Assembly: GCF_026130545.1 (NCBI RefSeq)
Contig: NZ_JAMOIM010000015.1
Span: 62,001 to 126,000 of the forward strand
Length of the DNA: 64,000 nt
Source: Lichenifustis flavocetrariae
GTDB lineage: Bacteria; Pseudomonadota; Alphaproteobacteria; Rhizobiales; Beijerinckiaceae
Direction of reading: 5' to 3'
The position numbers and the translations under genes were made by a program. This document shows positions 44,864-54,039 of this stretch, piece by piece. Each line of letters opens with the position of its first letter. The stretch's first letter is position 1. A model generated the notes under the pieces. That model worked only from the letters and a program-made list of their open reading frames with translations, was not told where the DNA came from and ran no database searches.

Positions 44864-46393
44864 TTGACACGCCGCCGTCCGAACATCCTCCTCATCACGG
44901 TCGATCAATGGCGGGGCGACCTGCTGGGTGCCGCCGGGCATCCGTTTGCCCGAACGCCGCATCTTGATGCCTTTGCGGCGGAGGCCACCCGCTTTGCGTC
45001 CCATTATTGTCAGGCCTACCCGTGTGGCCCGGCGCGTGCCGGACTCGTCACCGGCCTTTATGCCCACAAGCATCGCTCGATCGGCAATGGCGTGCCGCTC
45101 GATGCCCGACATCCGACGTTGTTCACGGAACTGCGCCGCGCCGGCTATCGGCCCACGCTCTTCGGTTACACCGACACGACGCTCGACCCGCGCGGCAAAC
45201 CCGATCTCGACCCCGACAATGGCGATTACGAAAACGTCTGTCCCGGGATGGCGGTCGACACACTGTTGACAGAGCGCGCCACGCCCTGGCTGGCGCATCT
45301 GAAACGGAAGGGCCACGCGGTGGCGACGCCGGATCTCGGCAGGGCCGGCATCTTCGCGGAACGGGCATTCGGGGCGCCGGCCGCATTCGCCAAGCAGGAC
45401 AGCGAAACGGCCTTTCTGACCGACCGGTTCCTTGACTGGCTCACCGTCGCCAGCACGACACCGTTCTGCGCGCATCTCTCGTTCATTGCGCCGCATCCGC
45501 CCTTCGCGGCGGCGGCCCCCTACCATGCGGCGATCGATCCCGCCGATGTCGCCATGCCGGTCCGGGGCGCGCGCCCTGAGGTCGAGGCCGCCCAGAACCC
45601 GCTCGTCGGGGCTCTCATGGACGGCATGGAAATGGCGGCCTTCGCGCCGGGCCTCAGAGGTTGCTCGCGCGATGCCGACGAGGACACGATCCGGCGTGTC
45701 CGGGCGATCTATGCGGGTCTGGCGTTGGAGGTCGATCATCACCTCGGCCGGGTGTTCCAGGGGCTGCGCGACAGCGGCCGATGGGACGAGACGATCGTGG
45801 TGTTCACGGCCGACCATGGCGAACAATTGTTCGATCATTGGATGCTCGGCAAGGCCGGCTATTTCGACCAATCCGCCCATATTCCCTTGCTGATCCGCGA
45901 TCCGCGGCCCGAAGCAAACCTCGGTCGAGGCCGCACCGTCACGGCCTTCACGGAATCGATCGACCTGATGCCGACGCTGCTGGCCTGTGCGGGGCTGCAT
46001 GCCCCGCGTAATTGCGATGGAGCGAGCCTTCTCCCTTTCCTGAACGGCGGCACGCCGACCGACTGGCGCGACGAGGTTCATTGGAGCTTCGATTTCCGGG
46101 ATATCCGCAACAAGCGGATGGAGCGGTTGCTGGGCCTCCCGTCGGAATGGTGCAACCTTCAGGTCGTGCGGACCGAGCGGCTGAAATACGTCCATTTCGC
46201 CGGTCTTCCGCCTGTGCTGTTCGATCTGTCCGACGACCCTTTGGAGCTGCGCAACCGCGCCGCCGATTCGGCAGCAAGCCGCCTCCTGCTTGAAGGGCTG
46301 GACCGGCTGCAGACATGGCGGCAACGCCACGAGGAGCGCACGCTGACGGGGTTCCTGTCGCGCGACGGCATCCTGCACCGGGACCCTGACTGA
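44864..46393 (+). CDS. pehA: Phosphonate monoester hydrolase / sulfatase-fold esterase
   Basis: Alkaline-phosphatase superfamily hydrolase, about 509 residues from TTG 44864 (AGGA eight bases upstream); GTG 44822 is an alternative. The metal/start motif is NILLITVDQWRGDLL. The formylglycine site is AYPCGPARAGLVTGLYAHKH, with CGPAR in place of CxPSR, as in Rhizobium and Burkholderia phosphonate monoester hydrolase. HLSFIAPHPPFAAAAPYHA, FTADHGEQLFDHWMLGKAGY and LKYVHFAGLPPVLFDL also fit that enzyme. It cleaves phosphonate and other phospho/sulfate mono- and diesters with broad specificity. It is cytoplasmic, with no signal peptide. Maturation needs an enzyme encoded elsewhere. Confidence 0.8.
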   Translation: MTRRRPNILLITVDQWRGDLLGAAGHPFARTPHLDAFAAEATRFASHYCQAYPCGPARAGLVTGLYAHKHRSIGNGVPLDARHPTLFTELRRAGYRPTLFGYTDTTLDPRGKPDLDPDNGDYENVCPGMAVDTLLTERATPWLAHLKRKGHAVATPDLGRAGIFAERAFGAPAAFAKQDSETAFLTDRFLDWLTVASTTPFCAHLSFIAPHPPFAAAAPYHAAIDPADVAMPVRGARPEVEAAQNPLVGALMDGMEMAAFAPGLRGCSRDADEDTIRRVRAIYAGLALEVDHHLGRVFQGLRDSGRWDETIVVFTADHGEQLFDHWMLGKAGYFDQSAHIPLLIRDPRPEANLGRGRTVTAFTESIDLMPTLLACAGLHAPRNCDGASLLPFLNGGTPTDWRDEVHWSFDFRDIRNKRMERLLGLPSEWCNLQVVRTERLKYVHFAGLPPVLFDLSDDPLELRNRAADSAASRLLLEGLDRLQTWRQRHEERTLTGFLSRDGILHRDPD

Positions 46394-46410
46394 CCTCAGT
46401 CGCGATTGTC

Positions 46411-48504
46411 TTACGGCATCGTGTTCGCGAGGTCGGTCTGTCGGATAGCGGCTCCGTCGAGCGCCTGCACGACGATCCCGGCGGTGAGAAGTTCGGGCAG
46501 TGCTTCGCCGCCCGGTTGGTGCGGCCCGAAGACGGCATCGAGCGGAATGCCGAAGCGGCTGAAACGCTGGAGGAACGCCGAGATGACCGGGTCGGGTCGA
46601 CTCCAATCGGCGCGCATGCGCACCGTTCCGGGCTGCGCAAGGCGGGCTTGGACGACGGCCGTATCCAGTGTGGTCAGTTCGTTGACCTTGCAGGTGAGGC
46701 ACCAGCTTGCGGTGACGTCGACCAGCACCGTCTTGCCGTCTCGAACGAGCCTGTCGATCGCGGTCGGATCGAAGGCTTGCCAACTGTCCGAAGGTTCACT
46801 GCGCTGCGGAAGCGCGGCCGTTGGCAGGCTGGCGGCCGCGACCGTCATCATCGCGAGGCCGGCCGTTGCGAGTCCTGGCCAACCTGGCTCCCCGATCCGG
46901 CCGCGATAAGCCACCCAGGCCCGCAAGGCCAGTGTGATCGCAAGGAGGCTCGCGGCCCCTCCGGCGGCCACCGTGCCCGCGACGCTTCCGAGGACGACCA
47001 GCAGCCAGACCGTCGTGCCGAGCAGCAACAGGCCGAGACCCTGGCGCAGGCGCACCATCCAGGCTCCCGGCCGAGGCAGCCAAGCCACCAAACCAGGATG
47101 GATCGCAACCGCCAGAAACGGCAGCGACATGCCGAGACCGAGACTGAGGAAGATCACCAGGATCGCCCGCGGTCCGCCAGCAAGCGCGAAGCCGACCGCG
47201 GTGCCCACGAAAGGCGCCGAGCAGGGTGTCGCCAGAAGCGTCGAGACGGCGCCGCTGAGAAACGCCCCGACGAGAGGGCCTCGCGTGGGCGAACCGCCCA
47301 GTCGGGCGATCGCCTGAGGCAGACGGATCGGGAGCCATTCGAAGAAGCTCGCCGCAAACAACGTCGTGAGCACCGCCATCCCGGCCAAAAACCAGGGCTG
47401 CTGGAACTGAATGCCCCAGCCGAGCTCCGCGCCGGACCATTTGAGTACGATCAATGCGGTTGCGAGCAGCAGGAACGACGTCAGGATGCCGGCGGCCGTG
47501 GCCAGGGCGCCGCGCCGCGCCGCGGCCCGTCCGGCTCCCGCGTAGCCGGCCAGGGCGAATAGCTTGATCGAGAGGATCGGCAGCACGCAGGGCATGAGGT
47601 TGAGGATAAGGCCGCCCAGGAGCGCCGAGCCCAGAATGGCCCAACGGGTGAGGGGCGGACGTGCGGCTTGTGGCGCAACCGTTCCGGGGCCCGCGAAGGT
47701 GGCCGATCTCGGCCCGTCGACCACGGTGAGCGTGAGTGGGGCGGCGGGATCGGTGGCGAGGGAGGTGGTCAACACGGCAGTCTTGTCACCGTCCGCAAGC
47801 TGAACCGTGGGCGGCGGCGGGAGGCCCGCGCCCGCGCCTTCAACGAAGAGATCGGGCGCCATGAAAGGGGCTGCGGCGCTTCGCAGGACGACGATAAGGC
47901 GGCGGTCCGGTCCGGCGCCTTCGAGTGCCGTGCGCACCACGTCGATGCCGGCGGTTGCGGGCAACTGGGGCACGGACTGGCGTGCGGCCGCGAGACCCGC
48001 TGCTTCGGCCGACGCGGCCCCCGGGCCGGCAGCAAGGTTCAACGCGAGGTCGGCGTGTTTTGGGACGCAGACCTTGCCGCAGGCCGCATAGTCGACGCTC
48101 AGCGCGAGACGTGTCCCAGCCTGGTGATCGGTCAGGCCGATCGCGACCGGCAGGGTGAATTGCCCCGTATAGACGCTGTTCTGTAAGCCCGAGACGATCA
48201 ACCGGGTCGGGGCGGGCCATGAGAGGGCGGCGGTCTTGAGGTTTGTCGAGGCCGACCAATCGAGGACCGGCGCGATGCCGGCATCTCCGGGCGTCCGCCA
48301 GTACCCATGCCACCCCGACCCGTAGCGGAACTCCAATCCGGCCGTGACCATGCCGTCCTTGGCGGTGTCGGAGGCCGTGACCAGCCGCACCGCAGCTTGT
48401 CCGTCGCCGATCCAGTCCGTAGCAGCGGCGCCGGCCGGGCCGATCGACACGCCCAACATGGTGCCGGCGAGGTAGGCTGCGCGAAGCAGGAGCGGGCGGG
48501 TCAT
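46411..48504 (-). CDS. ScsB/DsbD-like thiol:disulfide interchange protein
   Basis: About 697 residues from ATG 48504 with a signal peptide (LLLRAAYLAGTMLGVSIGPAGAAA). A periplasmic N-terminal domain carries YAACGKVCVPKHADL, its redox Cys pair. The central eight-helix domain has the Cys motifs LMPCVLPILSIKLFALAGYA and LLATPCSAPFVGTAVGFALA. The C-terminal thioredoxin-like domain has DVTASWCLTCKVNE. This three-domain electron relay moves reducing power from cytoplasmic thioredoxin to the periplasm; the large N-terminal domain fits ScsB better than classic DsbD. It is 13 bases downstream of the DUF1223 gene, so the two are probably an operon. Confidence 0.9.
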   Translation of the reverse strand: MTRPLLLRAAYLAGTMLGVSIGPAGAAATDWIGDGQAAVRLVTASDTAKDGMVTAGLEFRYGSGWHGYWRTPGDAGIAPVLDWSASTNLKTAALSWPAPTRLIVSGLQNSVYTGQFTLPVAIGLTDHQAGTRLALSVDYAACGKVCVPKHADLALNLAAGPGAASAEAAGLAAARQSVPQLPATAGIDVVRTALEGAGPDRRLIVVLRSAAAPFMAPDLFVEGAGAGLPPPPTVQLADGDKTAVLTTSLATDPAAPLTLTVVDGPRSATFAGPGTVAPQAARPPLTRWAILGSALLGGLILNLMPCVLPILSIKLFALAGYAGAGRAAARRGALATAAGILTSFLLLATALIVLKWSGAELGWGIQFQQPWFLAGMAVLTTLFAASFFEWLPIRLPQAIARLGGSPTRGPLVGAFLSGAVSTLLATPCSAPFVGTAVGFALAGGPRAILVIFLSLGLGMSLPFLAVAIHPGLVAWLPRPGAWMVRLRQGLGLLLLGTTVWLLVVLGSVAGTVAAGGAASLLAITLALRAWVAYRGRIGEPGWPGLATAGLAMMTVAAASLPTAALPQRSEPSDSWQAFDPTAIDRLVRDGKTVLVDVTASWCLTCKVNELTTLDTAVVQARLAQPGTVRMRADWSRPDPVISAFLQRFSRFGIPLDAVFGPHQPGGEALPELLTAGIVVQALDGAAIRQTDLANTMP

Positions 48505-48517
48505 TACGGTGTGCCGA

Positions 48518-49210
48518 TCACGACGCATCGGCCCGGGCCGCACCGATGATGCTGCCGTCCGGCGCCTCGATCAGAACGGCGGCCTTCTCGCCGGCCGGCG
48601 CTGCCGCGTCGAGGGTGAGGGGCGCGCCCGTCCACTGCCCAATGGCGCGGATCGAACGCACGATATTTGATTCCGTCAATGTGCGGCCGCCGTTCTCGCC
48701 CCGCCCGACGGCCGTGTGATGCTGGGCGTCGTAGCCGACCAGGATAACGCGCCCGCTCCCACGGCCGCCGCCGACATTGATCGAAACCGCGCTACCTTGC
48801 CGGGTCGCCGTCACAGACGCGGCCGTGAGCCCCGCGTGCCGGGCGGTCGCGATGGCGGCTTCAGCCTCACCCCGCTCCGACCCGACCAGTCCCTTGCGGC
48901 CGTCGACCACCAATTCGGGCGTATAGGACCCGTCGCCGAAACGCGCCCCATACCGGCTCTGACGCTGCGTGGCGGCCGCCAGAGAAAACGGATCGGTCCA
49001 ACCGAGACTATTCCAATAGGTGACATGGAAGGCGAGCGGCAGCACATCGCGCCGCTCGCGGGACAGTTCGGACAGATAGGCGTCGGCGGGCGGGCATGAC
49101 GAACAGCCCTCCGAGGTGAAGAGTTCGACGACCACGGGCCGTTCGGCCGCCACGGCGGCAGCCGAAAGGGAGGCCAGGACCGTACAGGCTGCAAAAATCC
49201 GCGAGATCAT
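48518..49210 (-). CDS. DUF1223 thioredoxin-fold secreted protein
   Basis: A 230-residue exported protein: signal peptide (IFAACTVLASLSAAAVAAE), then a thioredoxin-like fold with VVELFTSEGCSSCPPADAYL (CxxC near residue 36) and HVTYWNSLGWTDPFS, then YTPELVVDGRKGLVGSE. These are the defining stretches of DUF1223. The operon with the ScsB-like electron-transfer protein suggests that ScsB keeps this CxxC reduced, which is an inference from co-location. The gene is divergent from none; the GST gene ends 88 bases further. Confidence 0.88.
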   Translation of the reverse strand: MISRIFAACTVLASLSAAAVAAERPVVVELFTSEGCSSCPPADAYLSELSRERRDVLPLAFHVTYWNSLGWTDPFSLAAATQRQSRYGARFGDGSYTPELVVDGRKGLVGSERGEAEAAIATARHAGLTAASVTATRQGSAVSINVGGGRGSGRVILVGYDAQHHTAVGRGENGGRTLTESNIVRSIRAIGQWTGAPLTLDAAAPAGEKAAVLIEAPDGSIIGAARADAS

Positions 49211-49298
49211 GGGGGAGGCTCCGCTGCGGGTTGATCCTCCGTCTTCGCCGCTCCGTCGTGAAGGTTACAGGCGCGCGCCGCGCGACGAGCGGGGGCTC

Positions 49299-50003
49299 CT
49301 ACGCGGCCGGAGGATAGTTCGACGGGAAGAGCGCGCGCTTGGTTTCCTCGTCGTTGATCTTCTTGAAAGCATGGTTCTTGCCGACGTCCCGGGCGCGGGC
49401 GGCGGCCGGCCTCTCTTCGACCGTCGCCATCAGGCGTTTGAGATTGGGGTAGGCGGCCAGCGGGTCGGCGTCGGTCTTCAGCACGCGCGAGGCGCGGTCG
49501 AGCCATCCCCAGGCCGACATGTCGGCGATGGTGTAGCTGTCACCCACGATGAAGGTCCGGTCGGCGAGATGATCGTCGAGGACGCGGTAGTGCCGCTCGA
49601 TCTCGCGCCGATAGCGGTTCACCGCGTAGTCGAGGCCCGCCGGTGCCGCATGCTGGAAATGCACCGCTTGGCCCGAGAACGGCCCTAGCCCGGAGGCGAT
49701 GAACAGAAGCCAAGACAGCAATTCCGGCCTGTCCTCGGCAGATCCTAGGAAAAGGCCGGTCTTTTCGGCGAGATAAAGCAGGATGGCCGTCGAATCGAAC
49801 ACCCGAACCTGCCGGCCACCCGGTCCCTCGGTGTCGATGATGGCCGGCACCTTTCCGTTGGGATTGACGGCCCGGAAGGCCGCCTCGTGCTGCTCGCCTT
49901 TGCTCGTGTCGACCGGGATCAACTCATAGGCGAGGCCGGACTCTTCCAGGAACAAAGCGATTTTCGCCGGGTTGGGTGTCGGGTGGAAGTACAAGCGGAT
50001 CAT
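49299..50003 (-). CDS. Glutathione S-transferase
   Basis: A 234-residue two-domain GST, starting MIRLYFHPTPNPAKIALFLEE with AAGGAC eight bases upstream. The thioredoxin-fold N-terminal domain has the GSH-binding turn VNPNGKVPAIIDTEG (cis-Pro) and VFDSTAILLYLAEKTG; the all-alpha C-terminal domain has TFIVGDSYTIADMSAWGWLD. It resembles the YfcG/Nu-type group, where disulfide reduction is more usual than conjugation. The frame is open to 50090 but that extension is not GST-like. It is divergent from the YdfG-like gene by about 200 bases. Confidence 0.9.
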   Translation of the reverse strand: MIRLYFHPTPNPAKIALFLEESGLAYELIPVDTSKGEQHEAAFRAVNPNGKVPAIIDTEGPGGRQVRVFDSTAILLYLAEKTGLFLGSAEDRPELLSWLLFIASGLGPFSGQAVHFQHAAPAGLDYAVNRYRREIERHYRVLDDHLADRTFIVGDSYTIADMSAWGWLDRASRVLKTDADPLAAYPNLKRLMATVEERPAAARARDVGKNHAFKKINDEETKRALFPSNYPPAA

Positions 50004-50204
50004 GGGCGTCGTCCTTGGGTTGCGGCTGCATCTTTCGCAGATGCCCGGATGAACGTCTGCAAGCTGAGGTCGGGCAGGGAGCGTCGTCAACTCCGAAGGT
50101 TGCGACGCCTCGTGCCAAAGCTTATGGGCTCAGCCTTGATGGCGTCTCCAGGACGGTTCTCACAGCCCCTCCGAAGCGCTCAGACCTACGCCAGGAGCAA
50201 GACC

Positions 50205-50960
50205 ATGATCGTTCTCGTCACAGGTGCAACCTCGGGTTTCGGCGCGGCCATCGCCCGCCGCTTCGCCGGAGCCGGCCACCGCATCATCGCGGCGGGGCGG
50301 CGCGAGGAGCGCTTGCACGCGCTCGCGGCGGACCTGGGCCATGACCGGGTTCATCCGGTTGTGCTCGACGTCCGCGACCGCGCCGCGGTGCTGGCGGCGA
50401 TCGAAGCCCTCCCGGCCGAGTTCGCCGCGATCGATCTCCTGGTCAACAATGCGGGTCTCGCGGTCGGTCTCGAACCGGCTCAGTCCGCCGACCTCGATGG
50501 CTGGGACGCCATGGTCGACACCAACGTGAAGGGGCTGATGTACGTCACGCGCGCGGTGCTGCCCGGCATGGTGGCCCGCAACCGCGGACACATCGTCAAT
50601 CTGGGTTCGATCGCCGCGACCTACCCGTATCCGGGCGGCAACGTTTATGGGGCCAGCAAGGCCTTCGTGCGGCAATTCTCGCTCAACCTTCGGGCCGATC
50701 TCCTGGGGACGCGTGTGCGGGTGACCGATGTGGAGCCGGGGCTCGTCGGCGGCACGGAGTTCTCGGCCGTGCGCTTCCGAGGCGACGCCGAGCGGGCCGC
50801 GAAGCTCTATGAGGGGGCCGATGCGCTGACCCCCGACGACATCGCCGAAACGGTCTTCTGGGTCGCGACCCTGCCGCCGCGTGTCAACATCAACACGATC
50901 GAAGTGATGCCTGTAACACAGGCGTCCGGGCCGCTTGCGATCCACAAGGCCGCGAAATGA
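50205..50960 (+). CDS. YdfG-like short-chain dehydrogenase (3-hydroxy acid/serine dehydrogenase)
   Basis: A 251-residue SDR from ATG 50205 with AGGAG seven bases upstream. The cofactor site is VLVTGATSGFGAAIARRF, with AAGRREERLHAL favouring NADP(H). NNAGLAVGLEPAQSAD, the catalytic Ser in VNLGSIAATYPYPGG, YGASKAFVRQFS (Tyr/Lys) and DVEPGLVGGTEFS are nearly identical in pattern to E. coli YdfG, which oxidises L-serine, malonic semialdehyde and 3-hydroxy acids. The in-frame opening as far as 49887 overlaps the GST gene and is not used. Confidence 0.91.
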   Translation: MIVLVTGATSGFGAAIARRFAGAGHRIIAAGRREERLHALAADLGHDRVHPVVLDVRDRAAVLAAIEALPAEFAAIDLLVNNAGLAVGLEPAQSADLDGWDAMVDTNVKGLMYVTRAVLPGMVARNRGHIVNLGSIAATYPYPGGNVYGASKAFVRQFSLNLRADLLGTRVRVTDVEPGLVGGTEFSAVRFRGDAERAAKLYEGADALTPDDIAETVFWVATLPPRVNINTIEVMPVTQASGPLAIHKAAK

Positions 50961-51070
50961 AGCCCGTCTCCTGATCTATCGGGCCGCGCTGGGAGCGCCG
51001 TATCGGCTCCAAGTTTCAAGCGGCCAAGAAGCGGCTTTGTTGGCTCTTCGAGAGGACGGACGACATCGGC

Positions 51071-52006
51071 TTACTCGGCAGCCGGAGCCGGCATTTCTTC
51101 GGCCGCAAGGGTGACCTTGTTCTTGCCAGCGGACTTCGAGCAGTAGAGCGCCATGTCGGCGCGCCTGAAGACCTTTTCGGGATCGCCTGCGCCCTTGAAC
51201 ACCGCGACCCCGAAGGAGGCCGTGGCAACCGCGTATGGCAGGTTCCCGGCATGCTCGATCGTCGCCATCTGGACGCGGGTGCGCAACTCTTCGAAAAACG
51301 TCGTGATCGTGACGTGGCGCTCGCTTCTGACAAAGATCAAGAACTCCTCGCCACCGATGCGAAAGATGAGATCGCCAGGATTCGAGACCGCTTCCCGCAA
51401 CAGTGCGCCCAGCTGCCGCAGAAGGGTGTCTCCGGCCGCATGGCCATAGATGTCATTGTATCTCTTGAAATTGTCGACATCCATGATGCCGACCGACCGG
51501 AACCAGCCATCGTCGTGGTGAGCCATGACGGCCCGCGCGTAATCGCGGACGTAAGCGTGCCGGTTCGGCAATCCGGTCAGATCGTCCACGGCTGCGCGGC
51601 GCGCCTCGGTCACGTCCTTGAAAATCCAGATGCGACCTTCGAGCCCCGTTCCCTTTTCGAAAGGTACGCTGCGCCGCGACACGATCCGCCCATCCTTGAA
51701 CAGGAGTTCGTCTTCGGAGGTCTCCTGGGTGTTGCGGAGACGCTCGGGCTCGCTCATCAACTGGACGGGGTCGACAAGCAAGTGCATCGCTCTGGCAGCG
51801 AGGGCTGTTTCATCGCCGACACGAAGCAGTTCCTCCGAAACCGACCACGTCTTCCCGCAAGCCGCATTGGCATAGACCAGCGTCCCATCGTCCCGCATGA
51901 TCAGCACACCATCCGGCAGACAGTCGAGAGCGCTTTCGAAAACCGAGGTTTCTTCCGTGGTGCGCAGCCTTTTGATCGAGCGAGGCACTTCTTCAAATGC
52001 TGCCAT
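51071..52006 (-). CDS. PAS-GGDEF diguanylate cyclase
   Basis: A 311-residue cytoplasmic cyclase making c-di-GMP. One PAS domain (residues about 20-135, DCLPDGVLIMRDDGTLVYAN) is followed by a GGDEF domain (about 142-305) that begins DDLTGLPNRHAYVRDYARA. The active site is FRIGGEEFLIF near residue 225, so GGEEF is intact. The RxxD inhibitory I-site is replaced: the four residues are NPGD, with Asn for Arg, so product feedback is probably weak. There is no transmembrane segment. The start (ATG 52006) is divergent from alr. Confidence 0.91.
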   Translation of the reverse strand: MAAFEEVPRSIKRLRTTEETSVFESALDCLPDGVLIMRDDGTLVYANAACGKTWSVSEELLRVGDETALAARAMHLLVDPVQLMSEPERLRNTQETSEDELLFKDGRIVSRRSVPFEKGTGLEGRIWIFKDVTEARRAAVDDLTGLPNRHAYVRDYARAVMAHHDDGWFRSVGIMDVDNFKRYNDIYGHAAGDTLLRQLGALLREAVSNPGDLIFRIGGEEFLIFVRSERHVTITTFFEELRTRVQMATIEHAGNLPYAVATASFGVAVFKGAGDPEKVFRRADMALYCSKSAGKNKVTLAAEEMPAPAAE

Positions 52007-52200
52007 TCTGAAAACCGCGAAAGGAACAAATAGCAGCCTGTTTATAACATATGTGTATTAACGCCGGATTGAGGGATAATTTCGACCTTCTCGACGTCGG
52101 GCCGTCTGTGCCGTGGCAAAGGGAGATGTTCATGCGAAGGGCGGCAGAGGCCGAGATTTGGAGCTATGATGGACACTCGACCCCGCGTGAAGAGGTGAGT

Positions 52201-53346
52201 GTGTCCCCAAGCCGTACCGACCCTCAAGTGTTGGCGAGTGCCGGCGCCATCCTGACGGTCGATCTCGCAGCGCTGCGATCGAACTATCTTTGGCTGGCCG
52301 GACGTGCCGCCCCCGCCCGTTGCGCGGCGGTCGTCAAGGCGGATGCCTACGGGCTCGGGGCCTCCGTCGCTGCCCCGGCGTTCTACGAGGCGGGATGCCG
52401 CGCCTTCTTCGTCGCCCACCTGTCCGAAGGGCTCGACCTTCGTCCGATGCTCCCCGATGACGCGACCATCCACATCCTGAATGGGTTGCAACCCGGCGCC
52501 GAGCCCGCCTGTGCGGCGGCGGGGCTCGTGCCCGTCCTGAACGGTTTCGAACAGGTGGAGGCCTGGGCGCGCATCGGCCGACAGGACGGCCTTCGGCTTC
52601 CCGCCGTGCTCCAGATCGATTCCGGCATGTCGCGTCTCGGGCTTTCGCCCGAGGAGGTGGAGAGCCTGGCGACGCGGCCGGATCTCATCGAGGCGATCGA
52701 CGTGCGATTGGTGATGAGCCATCTCGCCTGCGCCGATGAGCCGGACCACCCCGCCAATGCGGCGCAGTGGCAGAATTTCGAACGTTTGCGAGCCCTCGTG
52801 CCCCATGCCCCTCTTTCGCTGGCGAATTCGGGCGGCGTCTTGCTCGACGCGCGGTTCCGCTACGATTTGGCGCGCCCCGGCATCGCGCTTTATGGCGTGA
52901 GTCCGACTCCCGGCGTCGGCGAGGGGCTCATGCCGGTGCTGCGTCTCGACGCCCGCGTGATCCAGGTGCGCCAAGTGGCCGCCGGCACCGCGGTCGGGTA
53001 CGGCGCAACCTTCCACGCGCCTTACCCGATGCGCGTCGCCACTATCGCGGTCGGCTATGCCGACGGCTGGCCGCGCCATTTGAGCAATAGAGGTGCCGCC
53101 TTCTTCGACGGCACGCGCCTGCCGATCGTCGGCCGCGTGTCGATGGACAGTATCACGCTCGACGTCACACCCTTGCCTGAAGGCACTTTGCAGCTCGGGA
53201 GCCTCGTCGAACTGATCGGGCCGCACCAGACGCTCGACGACGTGGCGGCCCAATGCGGCACGATTCCCTATGAAATCCTGACAGGGCTTGGGGGCCGCTA
53301 TGCCCGGGTCTACCTCCACGCCGGGGATCGGCCGGTCGGCTCCTGA
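52201..53346 (+). CDS. alr: Alanine racemase
   Basis: PLP enzyme that makes D-alanine for peptidoglycan. The PLP lysine is in AAVVKADAYGLGASV. Further motifs are VLQIDSGMSRLGL, SLANSGGVLLDARFRYDL, RPGIALYGVSP, the catalytic Tyr in GTAVGYGATFHAP and ATIAVGYADGWPRHL, plus GRVSMDSITLDVT. The longest frame from ATG 52051 adds about 50 residues not expected for the family. GTG 52201 gives 381 residues with AAGAGG five bases upstream. ATG 52132, preceded by AAAGGGAG, is also possible. Confidence 0.92.
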   Translation: MSPSRTDPQVLASAGAILTVDLAALRSNYLWLAGRAAPARCAAVVKADAYGLGASVAAPAFYEAGCRAFFVAHLSEGLDLRPMLPDDATIHILNGLQPGAEPACAAAGLVPVLNGFEQVEAWARIGRQDGLRLPAVLQIDSGMSRLGLSPEEVESLATRPDLIEAIDVRLVMSHLACADEPDHPANAAQWQNFERLRALVPHAPLSLANSGGVLLDARFRYDLARPGIALYGVSPTPGVGEGLMPVLRLDARVIQVRQVAAGTAVGYGATFHAPYPMRVATIAVGYADGWPRHLSNRGAAFFDGTRLPIVGRVSMDSITLDVTPLPEGTLQLGSLVELIGPHQTLDDVAAQCGTIPYEILTGLGGRYARVYLHAGDRPVGS

Positions 53347-53446
53347 TCATCGCCTCGACCTCGCCGAGGTTCAGCGCTATCGACGACCTTTGGGGTGTCG
53401 GTCCGCCGCTTGGATGTGGCCCGGCGAGGCAACGGGAGACGCCATC

Positions 53447-53926
53447 ATGGCCGTCGCTTTCACACGCGAAGAGGATGTCGAGGCTGCCGCGGCTCACCTC
53501 CCGGACCGTCCCATCTCGTCGCATCGCAATCTCGTGACTCCGGAGGGTCTCGCGGCTCTCGACACGGCCTTGGCCGCCGCTTCAGCGGCCTTCACGGCCG
53601 CGCAGGCCAGCGGCGACGTGCGCAGTGACCGGACCGCGATGGCCCAGGCGGCCCGTGATCTCCGCTACTACCGGGCGCGCCGTGCCAGCGCCGAGCTCGT
53701 CGAGCGCACACCTGACGCGGACGTCGTGCGCTTCGGCGCCAGCATCACGGTCGACCGCGCGGATGGGCGGCGGCAAGTGTTCCACATTGTCGGCGAGGAT
53801 GAAGCCGATGCGGCGCGCGGGTCCGTGTCCTATGTGTCGCCGTTGGCGCAGGCGCTGCTCGGCAAGAGCATCGGCGAGACGGCCACCGTGGCGGGAGGCG
53901 AGGTTGAGATCGTCGCCATCACGTGA
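53447..53926 (+). CDS. GreA/GreB-family transcription elongation factor-like protein
   Basis: About 159 residues from ATG 53447 with GGGAGAC eight bases upstream. The N-terminal helical region (LVTPEGLAALDTALAAA...) forms the coiled-coil domain; the C-terminal FKBP-like domain has VFHIVGEDEADAARGSVSYV and PLAQALLGKSIGETATV, ending EVEIVAI, very like Gre. The coiled-coil tip, DLKENAEY in GreA, reads DVRSDRTAM here, so one of the two acidic residues needed for RNA cleavage seems replaced. It may bind RNA polymerase without cleaving or act as a Gre-like antagonist. The order alr - this gene - tex is in one direction. Confidence 0.82.
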   Translation: MAVAFTREEDVEAAAAHLPDRPISSHRNLVTPEGLAALDTALAAASAAFTAAQASGDVRSDRTAMAQAARDLRYYRARRASAELVERTPDADVVRFGASITVDRADGRRQVFHIVGEDEADAARGSVSYVSPLAQALLGKSIGETATVAGGEVEIVAIT

Positions 53927-54039
53927 CACGGCCCGCTGGCCACCCAAACTGGACGCGCGTCTAAGACACCCAATGAAGCGCACAAGGATGGCCCTCGCCT
54001 CGCCGGCGCGGCCTGAAGACCGATCACCGAGGGCAGGGC

